Below are positions 52,059 to 60,627 of a stretch of 64,000 nt of DNA, in pieces (position 1 is the stretch's first letter; every line of letters begins with the position of its first letter). The notes beneath the pieces are model-generated. The model saw nothing but the letters and a program-made list of their open reading frames with translations, did no database searches and was not told where the DNA came from. The translations under genes and the position numbers were made by a program. The DNA is taken from assembly GCF_000022545.1 (NCBI RefSeq), contig NC_012883.1:736276-800275 (forward strand), given 5' to 3'. Source of the DNA: Thermococcus sibiricus MM 739 (GTDB lineage Archaea; Methanobacteriota_B; Thermococci; Thermococcales; Thermococcaceae).

Positions 52059-52520
52059 TCAAAGTGTGTAGTCCAAAACCTTTTGAGCTTCCTCAATATG
52101 CTCTGGATAGACATTTCTTATCTCCGGGTGAAGGGCCTTGATAATTCTCCCAACGAGCACAAAGAGAGTTCCCACTATTATAGGAAGCTCGTTGACTAAC
52201 TCCTCTTCAAGTGGGACCTCCACAGGAATCCCCCTGAGGATAAATTTTCTAATGGGGTCAATTTCAACGCCTTCACTTTCTATGACGGCCCTGAAAAGGT
52301 TCATAGAGTTTTTAAACCCTTTTGTGAGTGGTAAATGTCTGAGTTTTATTGTCTCACTTCTTTCACTCATTGCGTTTTCATAGGCAACTTCAAATAAGTC
52401 AGTAAGCTTCCTTTCAACGATTTTCATCATTTCCTCAGCTCTTGGTTTTATAAGGGCTAGTTCACAGGTTTTTTCGAGAATTTTCTGGAGTTGGGGGAAA
52501 GGTATTATCATCTCTCTCAT
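52059..52520 (-). CDS. Histone-fold-like protein (possibly DUF1931)
   Basis: A 153-residue helical protein with two repeats that resemble histone folds (for example AEEMMKIVERKLTDLFEVAYENAMSE and HLPLTKGFKNSM). I link it tentatively to DUF1931. GGTGAGGATGG precedes the ATG at 52520. A DNA-binding role is possible but unproven. Confidence 0.6.
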   Translation of the reverse strand: MREMIIPFPQLQKILEKTCELALIKPRAEEMMKIVERKLTDLFEVAYENAMSERSETIKLRHLPLTKGFKNSMNLFRAVIESEGVEIDPIRKFILRGIPVEVPLEEELVNELPIIVGTLFVLVGRIIKALHPEIRNVYPEHIEEAQKVLDYTL

Positions 52521-52643
52521 CCATCCTCACCCCTACCTCCATTTTCACTTCAGTATACATTTAGTTACAATAAGTATATAAATTTTTCTCAGACATTGAA
52601 TAGAATTCATCATGCTAAGAGGAGTATATATGAAAAAGGCCTT

Positions 52644-54074
52644 TTAACCGAGGAAACCTCTTATGTCCGCAGCCTGCACAATAACACTTTCTTCAAATTT
52701 TCCAGATATTATCTGGGAGGTAAGTGTTTGGTGTCTTTCTTCTGCTTCTATTCCCATTTCCTTTTGCAACTTCACTATTTTGTTTAAAAATTTGAATTTT
52801 TGACTAGTTTTCGGATTGAAAAACTTTAAGGCAAACTCCAAATCCCTATAAAGGCCATAGTAGTATTCAGCAAGCTCTTCAATATCTTTCTCACTTAACG
52901 TACTTAATCCAAGTAGTTCTGGTGGTACCCCAAGAGAGTAGAGTGAAGCTGTGAATTTTATAGCTCTTGGAAGGACCTCACCGTTTATTTTTCTGGAATA
53001 TCCAAAGAGTCCTATGTGAAGTTTTCTTTTTCGCCTTGAAGGAACAAACTTTGCAATTTCTCTTATGTAGGGTGCGAGGAGTTTGAGCTCTGCTGTATAC
53101 TCTTTTTCATATTTTTCCAATATTTTAAAAACACCTTCATCAACAGAAGCACTCTTTTTTCTTTTTCTCTCATTTACTTTTTCAATAGCTCTAATGACTT
53201 CTTTGGGGTCATTATCATACTTAAAGGAACTTTGTACAGTGAAAGTCTGAACGTTTGGATATTCTTTGATGGTATTTTCTACATTCTCTGGAATGAAGTG
53301 TCCTCTAAATGGAGCACTTCCAACACCAATTATTGGATAAATTGGAACACTTAATTCTTCTTCAAGTTCTTGGATGTTAAATAAGGCGTATTTGTCATAT
53401 ATTACCGCACTTATAAGGCCGTAGTTCATTGCGGGGTCACTTCTGGCTAAAAACACTCTCTGGTACTCAAAGTTTTTTCCAGTTAAATATTCTTTCAGAA
53501 TTTCATGGGAATTCAGGATGGCCTCTTTTGTTTCAAATAGTGGAATGACATTTATCTCTTCCGGATAGAATTCTCCAATCCATTCATAGATTTTGATATC
53601 GTACACCCTTTTGTACTGCTTCCCAATAATGTATCTCTTGTAAAGTTCATACACTCTCTCGATCTCCTTCGAGGAGGTTGTCATTGGCAGAATAACCTCA
53701 AAAATTGGAGCAATTTCTTCCCCATAAAACAACTTTGCATAGTCAGCTGATCGAGGAATGCTTTCGAGTGTTTCAAGTAAGAGTTTAGCTTCAGCTTTTT
53801 CCACACTTGGATTTGGTACACGGGGAGTAATCCTTATATCCCTTCCTAGTTTTTTCTTTTTGAAGAACTGCCCGTATTTTTCCAGTAACTTTTTTATTAC
53901 AAACTCGTCTACTTCTTTTCCTTCAAAGTCCCACATTTGTTCTTGTACTCCCAAGACACTAAAAGCATAAAATGCTTCTAAGACTTCATCTTCTCCTCCC
54001 AAAGAACTCTCATGTGCAAAAAACGGAATATAGACGTTGTCAGGATGTTGAGTGCTCATAGTTCTAGGTATCAT
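52644..54074 (-). CDS. ppcA: Phosphoenolpyruvate carboxylase, archaeal type
   Basis: A 476-residue archaeal-type PEP carboxylase that fixes bicarbonate onto PEP to make oxaloacetate. The N-terminal IPRTMSTQHPDN and LGGEDEVLEAFYAFSVLGVQEQMWDFEGKEVD are diagnostic, and the last residues are IRGFLG. This form is about half the length of the bacterial enzyme. The ATG at 54074 follows GGTGGATTAT. It stands alone between the histone-fold-like and DUF2139-like genes. Confidence 0.94.
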   Translation of the reverse strand: MIPRTMSTQHPDNVYIPFFAHESSLGGEDEVLEAFYAFSVLGVQEQMWDFEGKEVDEFVIKKLLEKYGQFFKKKKLGRDIRITPRVPNPSVEKAEAKLLLETLESIPRSADYAKLFYGEEIAPIFEVILPMTTSSKEIERVYELYKRYIIGKQYKRVYDIKIYEWIGEFYPEEINVIPLFETKEAILNSHEILKEYLTGKNFEYQRVFLARSDPAMNYGLISAVIYDKYALFNIQELEEELSVPIYPIIGVGSAPFRGHFIPENVENTIKEYPNVQTFTVQSSFKYDNDPKEVIRAIEKVNERKRKKSASVDEGVFKILEKYEKEYTAELKLLAPYIREIAKFVPSRRKRKLHIGLFGYSRKINGEVLPRAIKFTASLYSLGVPPELLGLSTLSEKDIEELAEYYYGLYRDLEFALKFFNPKTSQKFKFLNKIVKLQKEMGIEAEERHQTLTSQIISGKFEESVIVQAADIRGFLG

Positions 54075-54219
54075 ATAATCCACCAAACTAACAAATATCA
54101 TGAAAAATTTAAGTTTTTTTGATATTTAATTGACTATATGACAGAAGATCTCAAGGTATTTCTTTGTTCTCTTGCACAATGTTTTAATCTTTCAAATGCA
54201 ATTTTTAATGGTGATGCAA

Positions 54220-55701
54220 ATGAAATCTCTAGAAAAAGTTCACAGGTTTCCACCACGATATGGCCCTGAGTGGGGAAGTGGTGGGATATTTGGATTGAGG
54301 TATCACAACGGTGTTCTCTATTTTACCTTGGCATTTGAGGCCCAAGCACACTTTATAAGAGAAGATTCGAAGAAAATCTATGAATTTGAGCTTGTTGGGG
54401 AAAAACCAACATCTGGTGGAGACACGTATAATGCAGTTGAGACTGTGGATGAATTTATTTATTTTGGGGGCTGGGTACACGCTCCTGCAGTTTATGAAGG
54501 AAAAAACGAAAAGTCCACAATAAGTTTCGTGAACAAGTATTCTCACGTTCATAGTTATGATACAGAAAACGATGAGGTAAAGCTCCTCTGGAAAGACTCT
54601 ATTCACCATAAAACTAACTGGGCTGGTGAGGTCAGCGATATAATCTACGATCCTTATGAAGACAAACTTCTTCTCGCTAGAGAGGACGGACATGCAAATC
54701 TAGGAATTTATGAGGCTGATAGGAAAAGTGGAGAAGCGAAATGTTTAAATGAAAGTCCAAGTCTTAAAGGTGCCCTCGTTCACGATGCTATCTTTTTTGG
54801 AGTTGGTAAGAACTTTGAGTTGGGAGTGCAAGAGCTACATGTTTTGGATCTGATAACTAGGAAATGGGAGCGTTTTTCAATTCCCAAGAGTGCTTTAGAT
54901 GGCCATCCAATCATTAGGCCGGTTCTCGGGGACATGGAGAGTGCTTACAATAGAGTTTTTGCTTTTACTAGGGGTGGGGTTTTTGTGGGGAACCCTTTAA
55001 ATGAGGAGGAGATGAAGTTCGCAAGACTCTTTGATTTTCCAAACTTCTATGCGCCTATGAGAGTAAATGCTCTGCCAATAGGAGGAGGTCTGCTTATAGC
55101 ATACAATGCTCACCATGACGCGGTTTACAAACCCATAGACAAAAATACAAAGCTTATGGCAGAGGTTACAAACACCATAAACGCACCCAGCATTCTCCTT
55201 TATGTAACGCCGCCAATGGTAAAGATTGTCGGAGTATTTGGGGCCAGAATCACGAGCATTGAAAAGGCCTTTGGGAAAATACTCCTTGGAACTAACACCA
55301 CTCCAAATACAGGGGCTCTTGAAGCGACACCATTTGATACAGGAAATAGAGACATAGTTATCCTTGATGAGAAGATACTCCAGGAAAGGCCGCCTTCAGT
55401 TACATTTGCTTTGGAAATGGCCTCTCTTGCAAAAGTTGCACAGTTCTTTGGGGAAACAGTGTTTGGGGGAATACCTTTGAGTGGTTATAGAGAACCGAAG
55501 GTGATAATAAACGCTAGTAAGGACAATACTTTGAGTATTTATGAATATGACTTAGAACTCCCTCTAAATGGTGCGTGTGAAGAGACGATTAAAATCGATC
55601 CAGGGAGGAATGTAATTGACCTCTCATCGTTTGGAGGCATTGTCTCATTTAAATTCGAAAAAATGGATCCAGCAGGCAAAATGAAAATAAACCTTCTTTG
55701 A
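54220..55701 (+). CDS. DUF2139-like protein (predicted beta-propeller)
   Basis: A 493-residue protein with repeated blade-like sequences (for example DGHANLGIYEADRKSGEAK and YDPYEDKLLLARED) typical of a beta-propeller. I relate it to DUF2139, an archaeal family. No signal peptide or membrane segment is visible. The ATG at 54220 follows GGTGATGC. Function unknown. It converges on the small 55726 gene. Confidence 0.75.
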   Translation: MKSLEKVHRFPPRYGPEWGSGGIFGLRYHNGVLYFTLAFEAQAHFIREDSKKIYEFELVGEKPTSGGDTYNAVETVDEFIYFGGWVHAPAVYEGKNEKSTISFVNKYSHVHSYDTENDEVKLLWKDSIHHKTNWAGEVSDIIYDPYEDKLLLAREDGHANLGIYEADRKSGEAKCLNESPSLKGALVHDAIFFGVGKNFELGVQELHVLDLITRKWERFSIPKSALDGHPIIRPVLGDMESAYNRVFAFTRGGVFVGNPLNEEEMKFARLFDFPNFYAPMRVNALPIGGGLLIAYNAHHDAVYKPIDKNTKLMAEVTNTINAPSILLYVTPPMVKIVGVFGARITSIEKAFGKILLGTNTTPNTGALEATPFDTGNRDIVILDEKILQERPPSVTFALEMASLAKVAQFFGETVFGGIPLSGYREPKVIINASKDNTLSIYEYDLELPLNGACEETIKIDPGRNVIDLSSFGGIVSFKFEKMDPAGKMKINLL

Positions 55702-55725
55702 TTTTTAATTTTAAAAATAGAAAAA

Positions 55726-55998
55726 TCAAGCAGCTGCAATGTTTTTCCAGCTTAAGCTTTCTATTATCAGCTCATCAGGTGTCAATGTTTTTTCCCTGAT
55801 TATTTCTGGTTTGAATTCTTCAAGCATTTGGAGTATCTCCTCTCTGGAAAGTTTGCTCTCATCGAAAATTATGTAGCCACTCTTGGAATATCCATTGAGG
55901 AAAACCCTGTAAACTGCTAAATTGATTGCAAGTTTGTATTGCATGCGTCTAGCCTCTTCTGGAGTTATGTTGTCAAATTTGAAGTCTATTCTAATCAT
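55726..55998 (-). CDS. Small protein coupled to the Tes-like gene
   Basis: A 90-residue soluble alpha/beta protein (MIRIDFKFDNITPEEARRMQ...), probably of the DUF3213 type known from Thermococci, though I am not sure. It overlaps the radical SAM gene by four bases (ATGA), so the two are translated together, and it may assist that enzyme. Confidence 0.7.
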   Translation of the reverse strand: MIRIDFKFDNITPEEARRMQYKLAINLAVYRVFLNGYSKSGYIIFDESKLSREEILQMLEEFKPEIIREKTLTPDELIIESLSWKNIAAA

Positions 55999-57755
55999 TG
56001 CTCATCACCAAAGTAGTTCTTTATATCGATGTAGGTTTTTCTATAGAGTTCACTCTTCTTCATCTTTTCAACGAACTCCTTGGTTCTCACGTATTTGTCC
56101 TTCCGGTACTCCCAGTCTGGATGTAGTTTCTTCCACTCCTCCCAGGTATAGCTGAACTGGGCTTGGGTTTTATCCCTGTAGAGCTCTGGGATTACGTTAA
56201 AGGTACAGAATGGAACGATTCTTCCGTCTGGCATGGCGTAGTGAATGACACAACGCTCAACCCTCTCGACATCATAGTTGTACTCATCCATAAAGTGCAT
56301 CATTCCAAGGAAGAGACTTTTATAGTGGAACTCTCCAAGGGCTTCATACGTTCCATGGGTAAATGCTTCTCTCATGATTTTCAGTATATCAAAGCTTTTT
56401 GGAGCATATTTGTCATCATAGAAGCTCTTGAACTTGAGAAATACTTCTGCTCCAAGCTTGAGTTTTTGAAGTCTGCCAAGATGATGCCATTTCCCGAATT
56501 CCTCTGCTTTCTCTTCTAGGAATTCTACAAATCCTTCAATATCAAGAAATCTTGAGATCGGAATTACCCTCTCTTCATCAAGGAACACGTAAGTTGCTGC
56601 ACCACATCCAAAGTGTGATGTCATGTAATACCTTTTACCTGCAAATGCTTCGAAGAACTTTGCTATGTGCCCCGCTATTGGTATGGGATACCAGTCATCC
56701 ATTGCTATGACTCCGTTTGTTTGGTCCTCTATCTTCTTTATTGCTCCGGGGATTGTTATCCTAAATCTCTGGCGCTCCTTCTTTGGTACTCTACCGACGA
56801 GAGAAATTGGCTGGAAGTTCACTGATCTAACGATGTCCAAATGATTAAGACCAAAGTTTATTATTGCACCTGTTTCATGGTCGTTTACGTTTCTTATCAA
56901 AGTTGGTACCAAAACAATTCCTGGCCCACCGGCCTTTCTGACATTTTCAAATATTAGTGGAATTTCCCAATGGTTTTTCCAATTTGTTTTTGGTGTAACA
57001 CCATCAAAGCTTAAGTAGAAGGTGTTTACACCAGCTTCTCTAACCCTTTTAACTAGTTCGGGCTCGAATGCAAATCTTATGCCATCTGTGTTGAATTGAA
57101 TGTGGTCATAACCTTCCTCTTTTGCAATTTTTATTATTTCTATGATATCATCTCTTAATGAGGGTTCTCCACCAGTGAACTGGACGGCATTTGCACCAAT
57201 TGGCTCTTCGCTCTTTGCGTTACGGAGCATCATGCGTATCTGCTCGAGGGTTGGTTCGTAGACTGGTTGTCCCTCTTTATGGTAGAAGAAACAATACCAG
57301 CACGATAAGTTGCAACGATTAGTTAAAACTATGTTCAGAAGGTTCGTGTGAGAGCGATGTCTTGGACAAAGACCGCAATCAAAAGGGCAGTTTACACCTG
57401 TATTTTCAATGTTGTAGCTCTTTATCTTAAAATCATACTTCCATTCTTCAAAGCGTTTATACATTTTGGCATCTTCATAATAAACATCAGTAATCATACC
57501 TTCAGGACATTTCTTTGTTATCCAGACTTTTCCATCTTTTTCCCAGACAACTGCAGGAACTACATCACGTGTTTCTGGACAAAGGGACCATGTCCTATGA
57601 GGGAGAGGGCCCCCATAGTTTCTACTGGCATTGCTGAGGAGCTCGTGAAATTCTTCCTCAGTTATCTCGGGGTATTCGATAATATCGCGAAGGTTTTGGG
57701 TTAATTCTTCAAATTCTTTCTCTCCACTTGGAGTTCCCTCAGGTACCTCTTCCAT
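55995..57755 (-). CDS. Radical SAM protein of the MJ0619/tetraether lipid synthase (Tes) family
   Basis: A 586-residue radical SAM enzyme. It has an N-terminal cysteine motif CPFDCGLCPRHRSHT (about residues 125-140), then the AdoMet cluster motif CNLSCWYC and FTGGEPSLRDD, and a long C-terminal part with further cysteines. This is the layout of MJ0619 and of tetraether lipid synthase, which joins two archaeol chains into a GDGT. Thermococcales make tetraethers, so Tes is the favoured assignment, but MJ0619 paralogues with other roles exist. The ATG at 57755 follows GAGGTGAGA. Confidence 0.85.
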   Translation of the reverse strand: MEEVPEGTPSGEKEFEELTQNLRDIIEYPEITEEEFHELLSNASRNYGGPLPHRTWSLCPETRDVVPAVVWEKDGKVWITKKCPEGMITDVYYEDAKMYKRFEEWKYDFKIKSYNIENTGVNCPFDCGLCPRHRSHTNLLNIVLTNRCNLSCWYCFFYHKEGQPVYEPTLEQIRMMLRNAKSEEPIGANAVQFTGGEPSLRDDIIEIIKIAKEEGYDHIQFNTDGIRFAFEPELVKRVREAGVNTFYLSFDGVTPKTNWKNHWEIPLIFENVRKAGGPGIVLVPTLIRNVNDHETGAIINFGLNHLDIVRSVNFQPISLVGRVPKKERQRFRITIPGAIKKIEDQTNGVIAMDDWYPIPIAGHIAKFFEAFAGKRYYMTSHFGCGAATYVFLDEERVIPISRFLDIEGFVEFLEEKAEEFGKWHHLGRLQKLKLGAEVFLKFKSFYDDKYAPKSFDILKIMREAFTHGTYEALGEFHYKSLFLGMMHFMDEYNYDVERVERCVIHYAMPDGRIVPFCTFNVIPELYRDKTQAQFSYTWEEWKKLHPDWEYRKDKYVRTKEFVEKMKKSELYRKTYIDIKNYFGDEQ

Positions 57756-57859
57756 ACTTCTCACCTCTAAAAGTTTTTACAAATATTGAATATAAAAACT
57801 TTTGCGTAAATATGAAAATTTAATTTCACAGGTGAACCAAGAGATTTCATCTCAGTCTT

Positions 57860-59280
57860 ATTTATACCTAATCGTTAAGGTATTTATCCTCTTGGAAGAT
57901 CCCTTCTGAAAGGGAGGGGATGCAACCACTCTAAGGCAATATCGAAAGATTTAAAAGTTTTTACTATTGGTGTATGTAATGAGTGGCACAAATGCACCTC
58001 ACTCAAAAGAACCACTTGCGAGTGGGCAAGAAGACTTACAAGCTCCTCCGCATACTCACTCACCTATCTAAAGACTTGTATAACTTCACCCTATACGTGA
58101 TTAAACAACACTACGAGTTGAACGGTTCATTCCTCCCATATGCCAAAGCTTATCACTTGGTCAAAAACAGTGAACCTATAAACTATTACCAAGTCAAGTG
58201 GCGCAGCAAACCATGAAAATTGTCGAGAGGAACTATCACTCCTTCTTCAGGCTTCTAAATGAGAGAAAAAAAAGGTAATTACAACAAGCCGATTCACCCA
58301 CCAAAGTTTTTACCAAAAGATGGTCACTTTGTCCTAATCTTCCCGTACCAATCCTTCAGGGTGAAGGAGGATAAGGTTATTCTCACTCTCGGGCGAAACT
58401 TTGCGAAAAAATTTGGTGTAATGCACCTTGAAATCCCCCTCCCCAAGAACATTAAAGGGCACAGGATAAAGGAAGTCCGAATTTTACCAAAGTATAATGC
58501 CCTCTGGTTCGAGGTTGAGTACGTTTACGAAGTGCAATCAGAGAAGAAGGATTTAGACCATTCAAAGTATTTGGCTATTGATTTGGGCGTTGATAATTTC
58601 GCCACTTGTGTAGAAACCATCGGGACGGCCTTCATTATTGAAGGCCGGTGGTTGAAGAGTTTTAACCGGTGGTGGAATAAAGAGAAGGCCTAAATTCAAA
58701 GCCAATACGATAGGCAAGGAATAAAGTTTGGGAAGAAAATGGCTTTGCTTTTGAGGAAGAGGAAAAATGTAATGAATAATTTCATGAATCAAGCCGTGAA
58801 TTACATTATCAAGTACTGTTTGGAGAATAAAATCGGGAACATCGTGATTGGAGAGTTGAAGGAGGCGAAGCAAAGGGTTTTCCTAGGCAAGGTGAATAAT
58901 CAGAACTTCCAATTCATCCCCTATGGGCTCTTCAAGCAAAAATTAAAGGCAAAGTGTGAATATTATGGGATTAACTTCATTGAAGTTAATGAAGCCTATA
59001 CTAGCAAGGTTGATGCTTTGGCCTTGGAACCACTAGAGAAGAAGGAGGAGTATTGGGGGAGGAGGGTCTGTAGGGGTTTGTATCAATCCTCCACTGGAGT
59101 TTTGGTTAATGCTGACGTGAATGGTGCTTTAAACATTTTGCGTAAGGTAGCCGGCGATTCCTCCATTAGGGGGATAGCCGGTAGTGGCCGTGTGAACCGG
59201 CCAGTGAGAGTGAGGTTACTGGCAACAGGATGCCGAATGAACTCTCACGAAACCCCATCCGTAAGGCCGGGGTAGTTCAC
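57860..59280 (+). mobile_element. Degenerate IS200/IS605-type element carrying only tnpB
   Basis: The element spans a hairpin at the left (TCCCTT 57899-57904 with AAGGGA 57909-57914, CTGA loop), a broken tnpB gene and a right end with CCCCATCCGTAAGGCCGGGG and TTCAC near 59280. No tnpA is present, so it cannot move by itself. Exact ends are approximate because flanking target sequence cannot be compared. It sits between the Tes-like operon and the 59356 gene. Confidence 0.75.
57983..59275 (+). pseudogene. tnpB: TnpB (OrfB), broken by two frameshifts and a stop
   Basis: Three pieces in one frame together make a TnpB-like protein: 57983-58216, 58259-58693 and 58739-59275. A five-base tandem duplication CAAGTCAAGT (58190-58199) shifts the frame; an A8 run (58266-58273) restores it; an in-frame TAA at 58691-58693 interrupts the RuvC-like part. 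Catalytic acids are in AIDLGVDNFAT, VIGELKEAKQ and NADVNGALNIL. There are no CxxC zinc pairs between the last two motifs, as in the YTSKVDALALEP subgroup of Thermococcales. The gene is inactive in this strain unless these are sequence errors. Confidence 0.85.
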
Positions 59281-59355
59281 ATTTACTTCCTCATATGTAT
59301 GGTCTATTGAAAAGTGTTAAAAATAGAGTCGTGCCACATAAACTGGTGGTGAAAA

Positions 59356-59727
59356 ATGCCTGCAAGGGAAATGAGAATGGAAATGTTTCTTAAAGCTCTA
59401 ATGCGTGGAGATTATACTAAGGCCAAATCTCACATTGATAAGCTTGAGAAGATAGTCGGCGATGATGAATGGGGAAGAGGATATAGTCGGGCTATAAATG
59501 GCTTTCTTTCAGCTTTAAAAGACAATGATACAGATTCCTTGATAGTTCAGCTTATAAAAGGCCCAAATAATGAAAATGCTCAACAACTCCTTGAAAGTTT
59601 TGAGGATATACTTCAGCATGAATTTAGGGATGATTATGAAAAAGGATACTATACTGCGTGGAAGGAGCTTTTAACAGCTTATCTCTCTCAAGAAAGGTTG
59701 GGTGTTAAAAGTGACAGGAAAAAGTGA
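59356..59727 (+). CDS. Conserved helical protein of unknown function
   Basis: A 123-residue soluble, mostly helical protein (MRMEMFLKALMRGDYTKAKSH...). GGTGGTG precedes the ATG at 59356. It overlaps the start of the uracil-DNA glycosylase gene, so the two are co-translated and may be linked in DNA repair. No family recognised. Confidence 0.7.
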   Translation: MPAREMRMEMFLKALMRGDYTKAKSHIDKLEKIVGDDEWGRGYSRAINGFLSALKDNDTDSLIVQLIKGPNNENAQQLLESFEDILQHEFRDDYEKGYYTAWKELLTAYLSQERLGVKSDRKK

Positions 59728-60295
59728 GTCAATGAAGAGGCTTGAAGAGAGGATAATAAAATGCAGGAAGTGTCCTTTAGGAGAACTTAGAACAAATGCC
59801 GTTCCGGGGTCTGGGAGCTATGAGTCCAAGGTAATGTTTGTCGGGGAAGGTCCAGGATATTGGGAAGATCAGGAAGGTCTTCCATTTGTGGGTCGGGCTG
59901 GAAAAGTTCTAGATGAACTTCTGGAAAGTATTGGGTTGACGAGAGATAAGGTATATATTACAAATATTGTAAAATGTCGCCCCCCGAACAATAGGGACCC
60001 TACTGAAGAAGAAGTCAAAGCATGTTCACCATATTTAGACATGCAGATTGATTTAATCAGACCCAAGATCATAGTCCCTCTAGGAAGGCATTCGATGGCT
60101 TACATTCTCAGAAAATTTGGGTTTGATCCAGAACCCATAAGTAAAATTCATGGAAAAACATTTGAAGCAAGAACACTTTTTGGCAAAATTGTCATAATGC
60201 CAGTATATCATCCAGCAGTTGCTCTTTACAGGCCTCAACTTAAAGAAGAACTACAACAGGACTTTAAAAAGCTTAAAGACTTTTACAGGAATTAG
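59711..60295 (+). CDS. Type-4 (family 4) uracil-DNA glycosylase
   Basis: A 194-residue 4Fe-4S uracil-DNA glycosylase that removes uracil formed by cytosine deamination at high temperature. CRKCPLGELRTNAVPGSGS gives the first two cysteines and VKCRPPNNRDPTEEEVKACSP the others. FVGEGPGYWEDQEGLPFVGRAG is the family A motif and PVYHPAVAL the B motif. Start is uncertain: GTG 59711 follows GGGTG, and ATG 59732 follows GTGAGTC. Confidence 0.92.
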   Translation: MTGKSESMKRLEERIIKCRKCPLGELRTNAVPGSGSYESKVMFVGEGPGYWEDQEGLPFVGRAGKVLDELLESIGLTRDKVYITNIVKCRPPNNRDPTEEEVKACSPYLDMQIDLIRPKIIVPLGRHSMAYILRKFGFDPEPISKIHGKTFEARTLFGKIVIMPVYHPAVALYRPQLKEELQQDFKKLKDFYRN

Positions 60296-60439
60296 AATAA
60301 TTTTACAATGAATTTTGAAGTCTTTTTGTTGTTCTTTATATCTATCCTAATAAACTTTGAATTATCTTTTAAAATTAGTAAAAAATCTCAGGAAAACGTT
60401 TTTATGTAATAAGAGCGTTAGTGTATAATGTTAAACACA

Positions 60440-60468
60440 ATGTGCTATATATCTGCAGTATAGCGCAT
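60440..60468. promoter_or_regulatory. Inverted repeat upstream of the NhaC-like gene
   Basis: ATGTGCTATA (60440-60449) and TATAGCGCAT (60459-60468) pair in nine of ten positions across a nine-base spacer. It lies about 100 bases upstream of the TATA box at 60569, in the 330-base gap after the glycosylase gene. The rest of the gap shows no gene. It may be an operator or a short hairpin RNA signal. Confidence 0.45.
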
Positions 60469-60568
60469 AGATTTGCAGCAATCCACACATAAAAAATTTC
60501 GGTATTTAGGTACATCTTGGCAAAAAAATTCTAGCAATTGTAGCAAATACAAGAAAATTTCAGAAAAA

Positions 60569-60578
60569 CTTATAAAAG
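60569..60578 (+). promoter_or_regulatory. TATA box of the NhaC-like gene
   Basis: CTTATAAAAG with AGAAAAA before it, 50-60 bases ahead of the ATG at 60628, giving a short leader with GGAGGTG. Confidence 0.55.
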
Positions 60579-60627
60579 GCTCTAAAAAGTTAGAGTCGCA
60601 AATGTATATGATGGAGGTGTTTAGGGA

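Noticed and set aside
58562-58873. A 103-codon antisense ORF within tnpB
   Set aside because: It is a shadow of the tnpB coding frame with no ribosome binding site.
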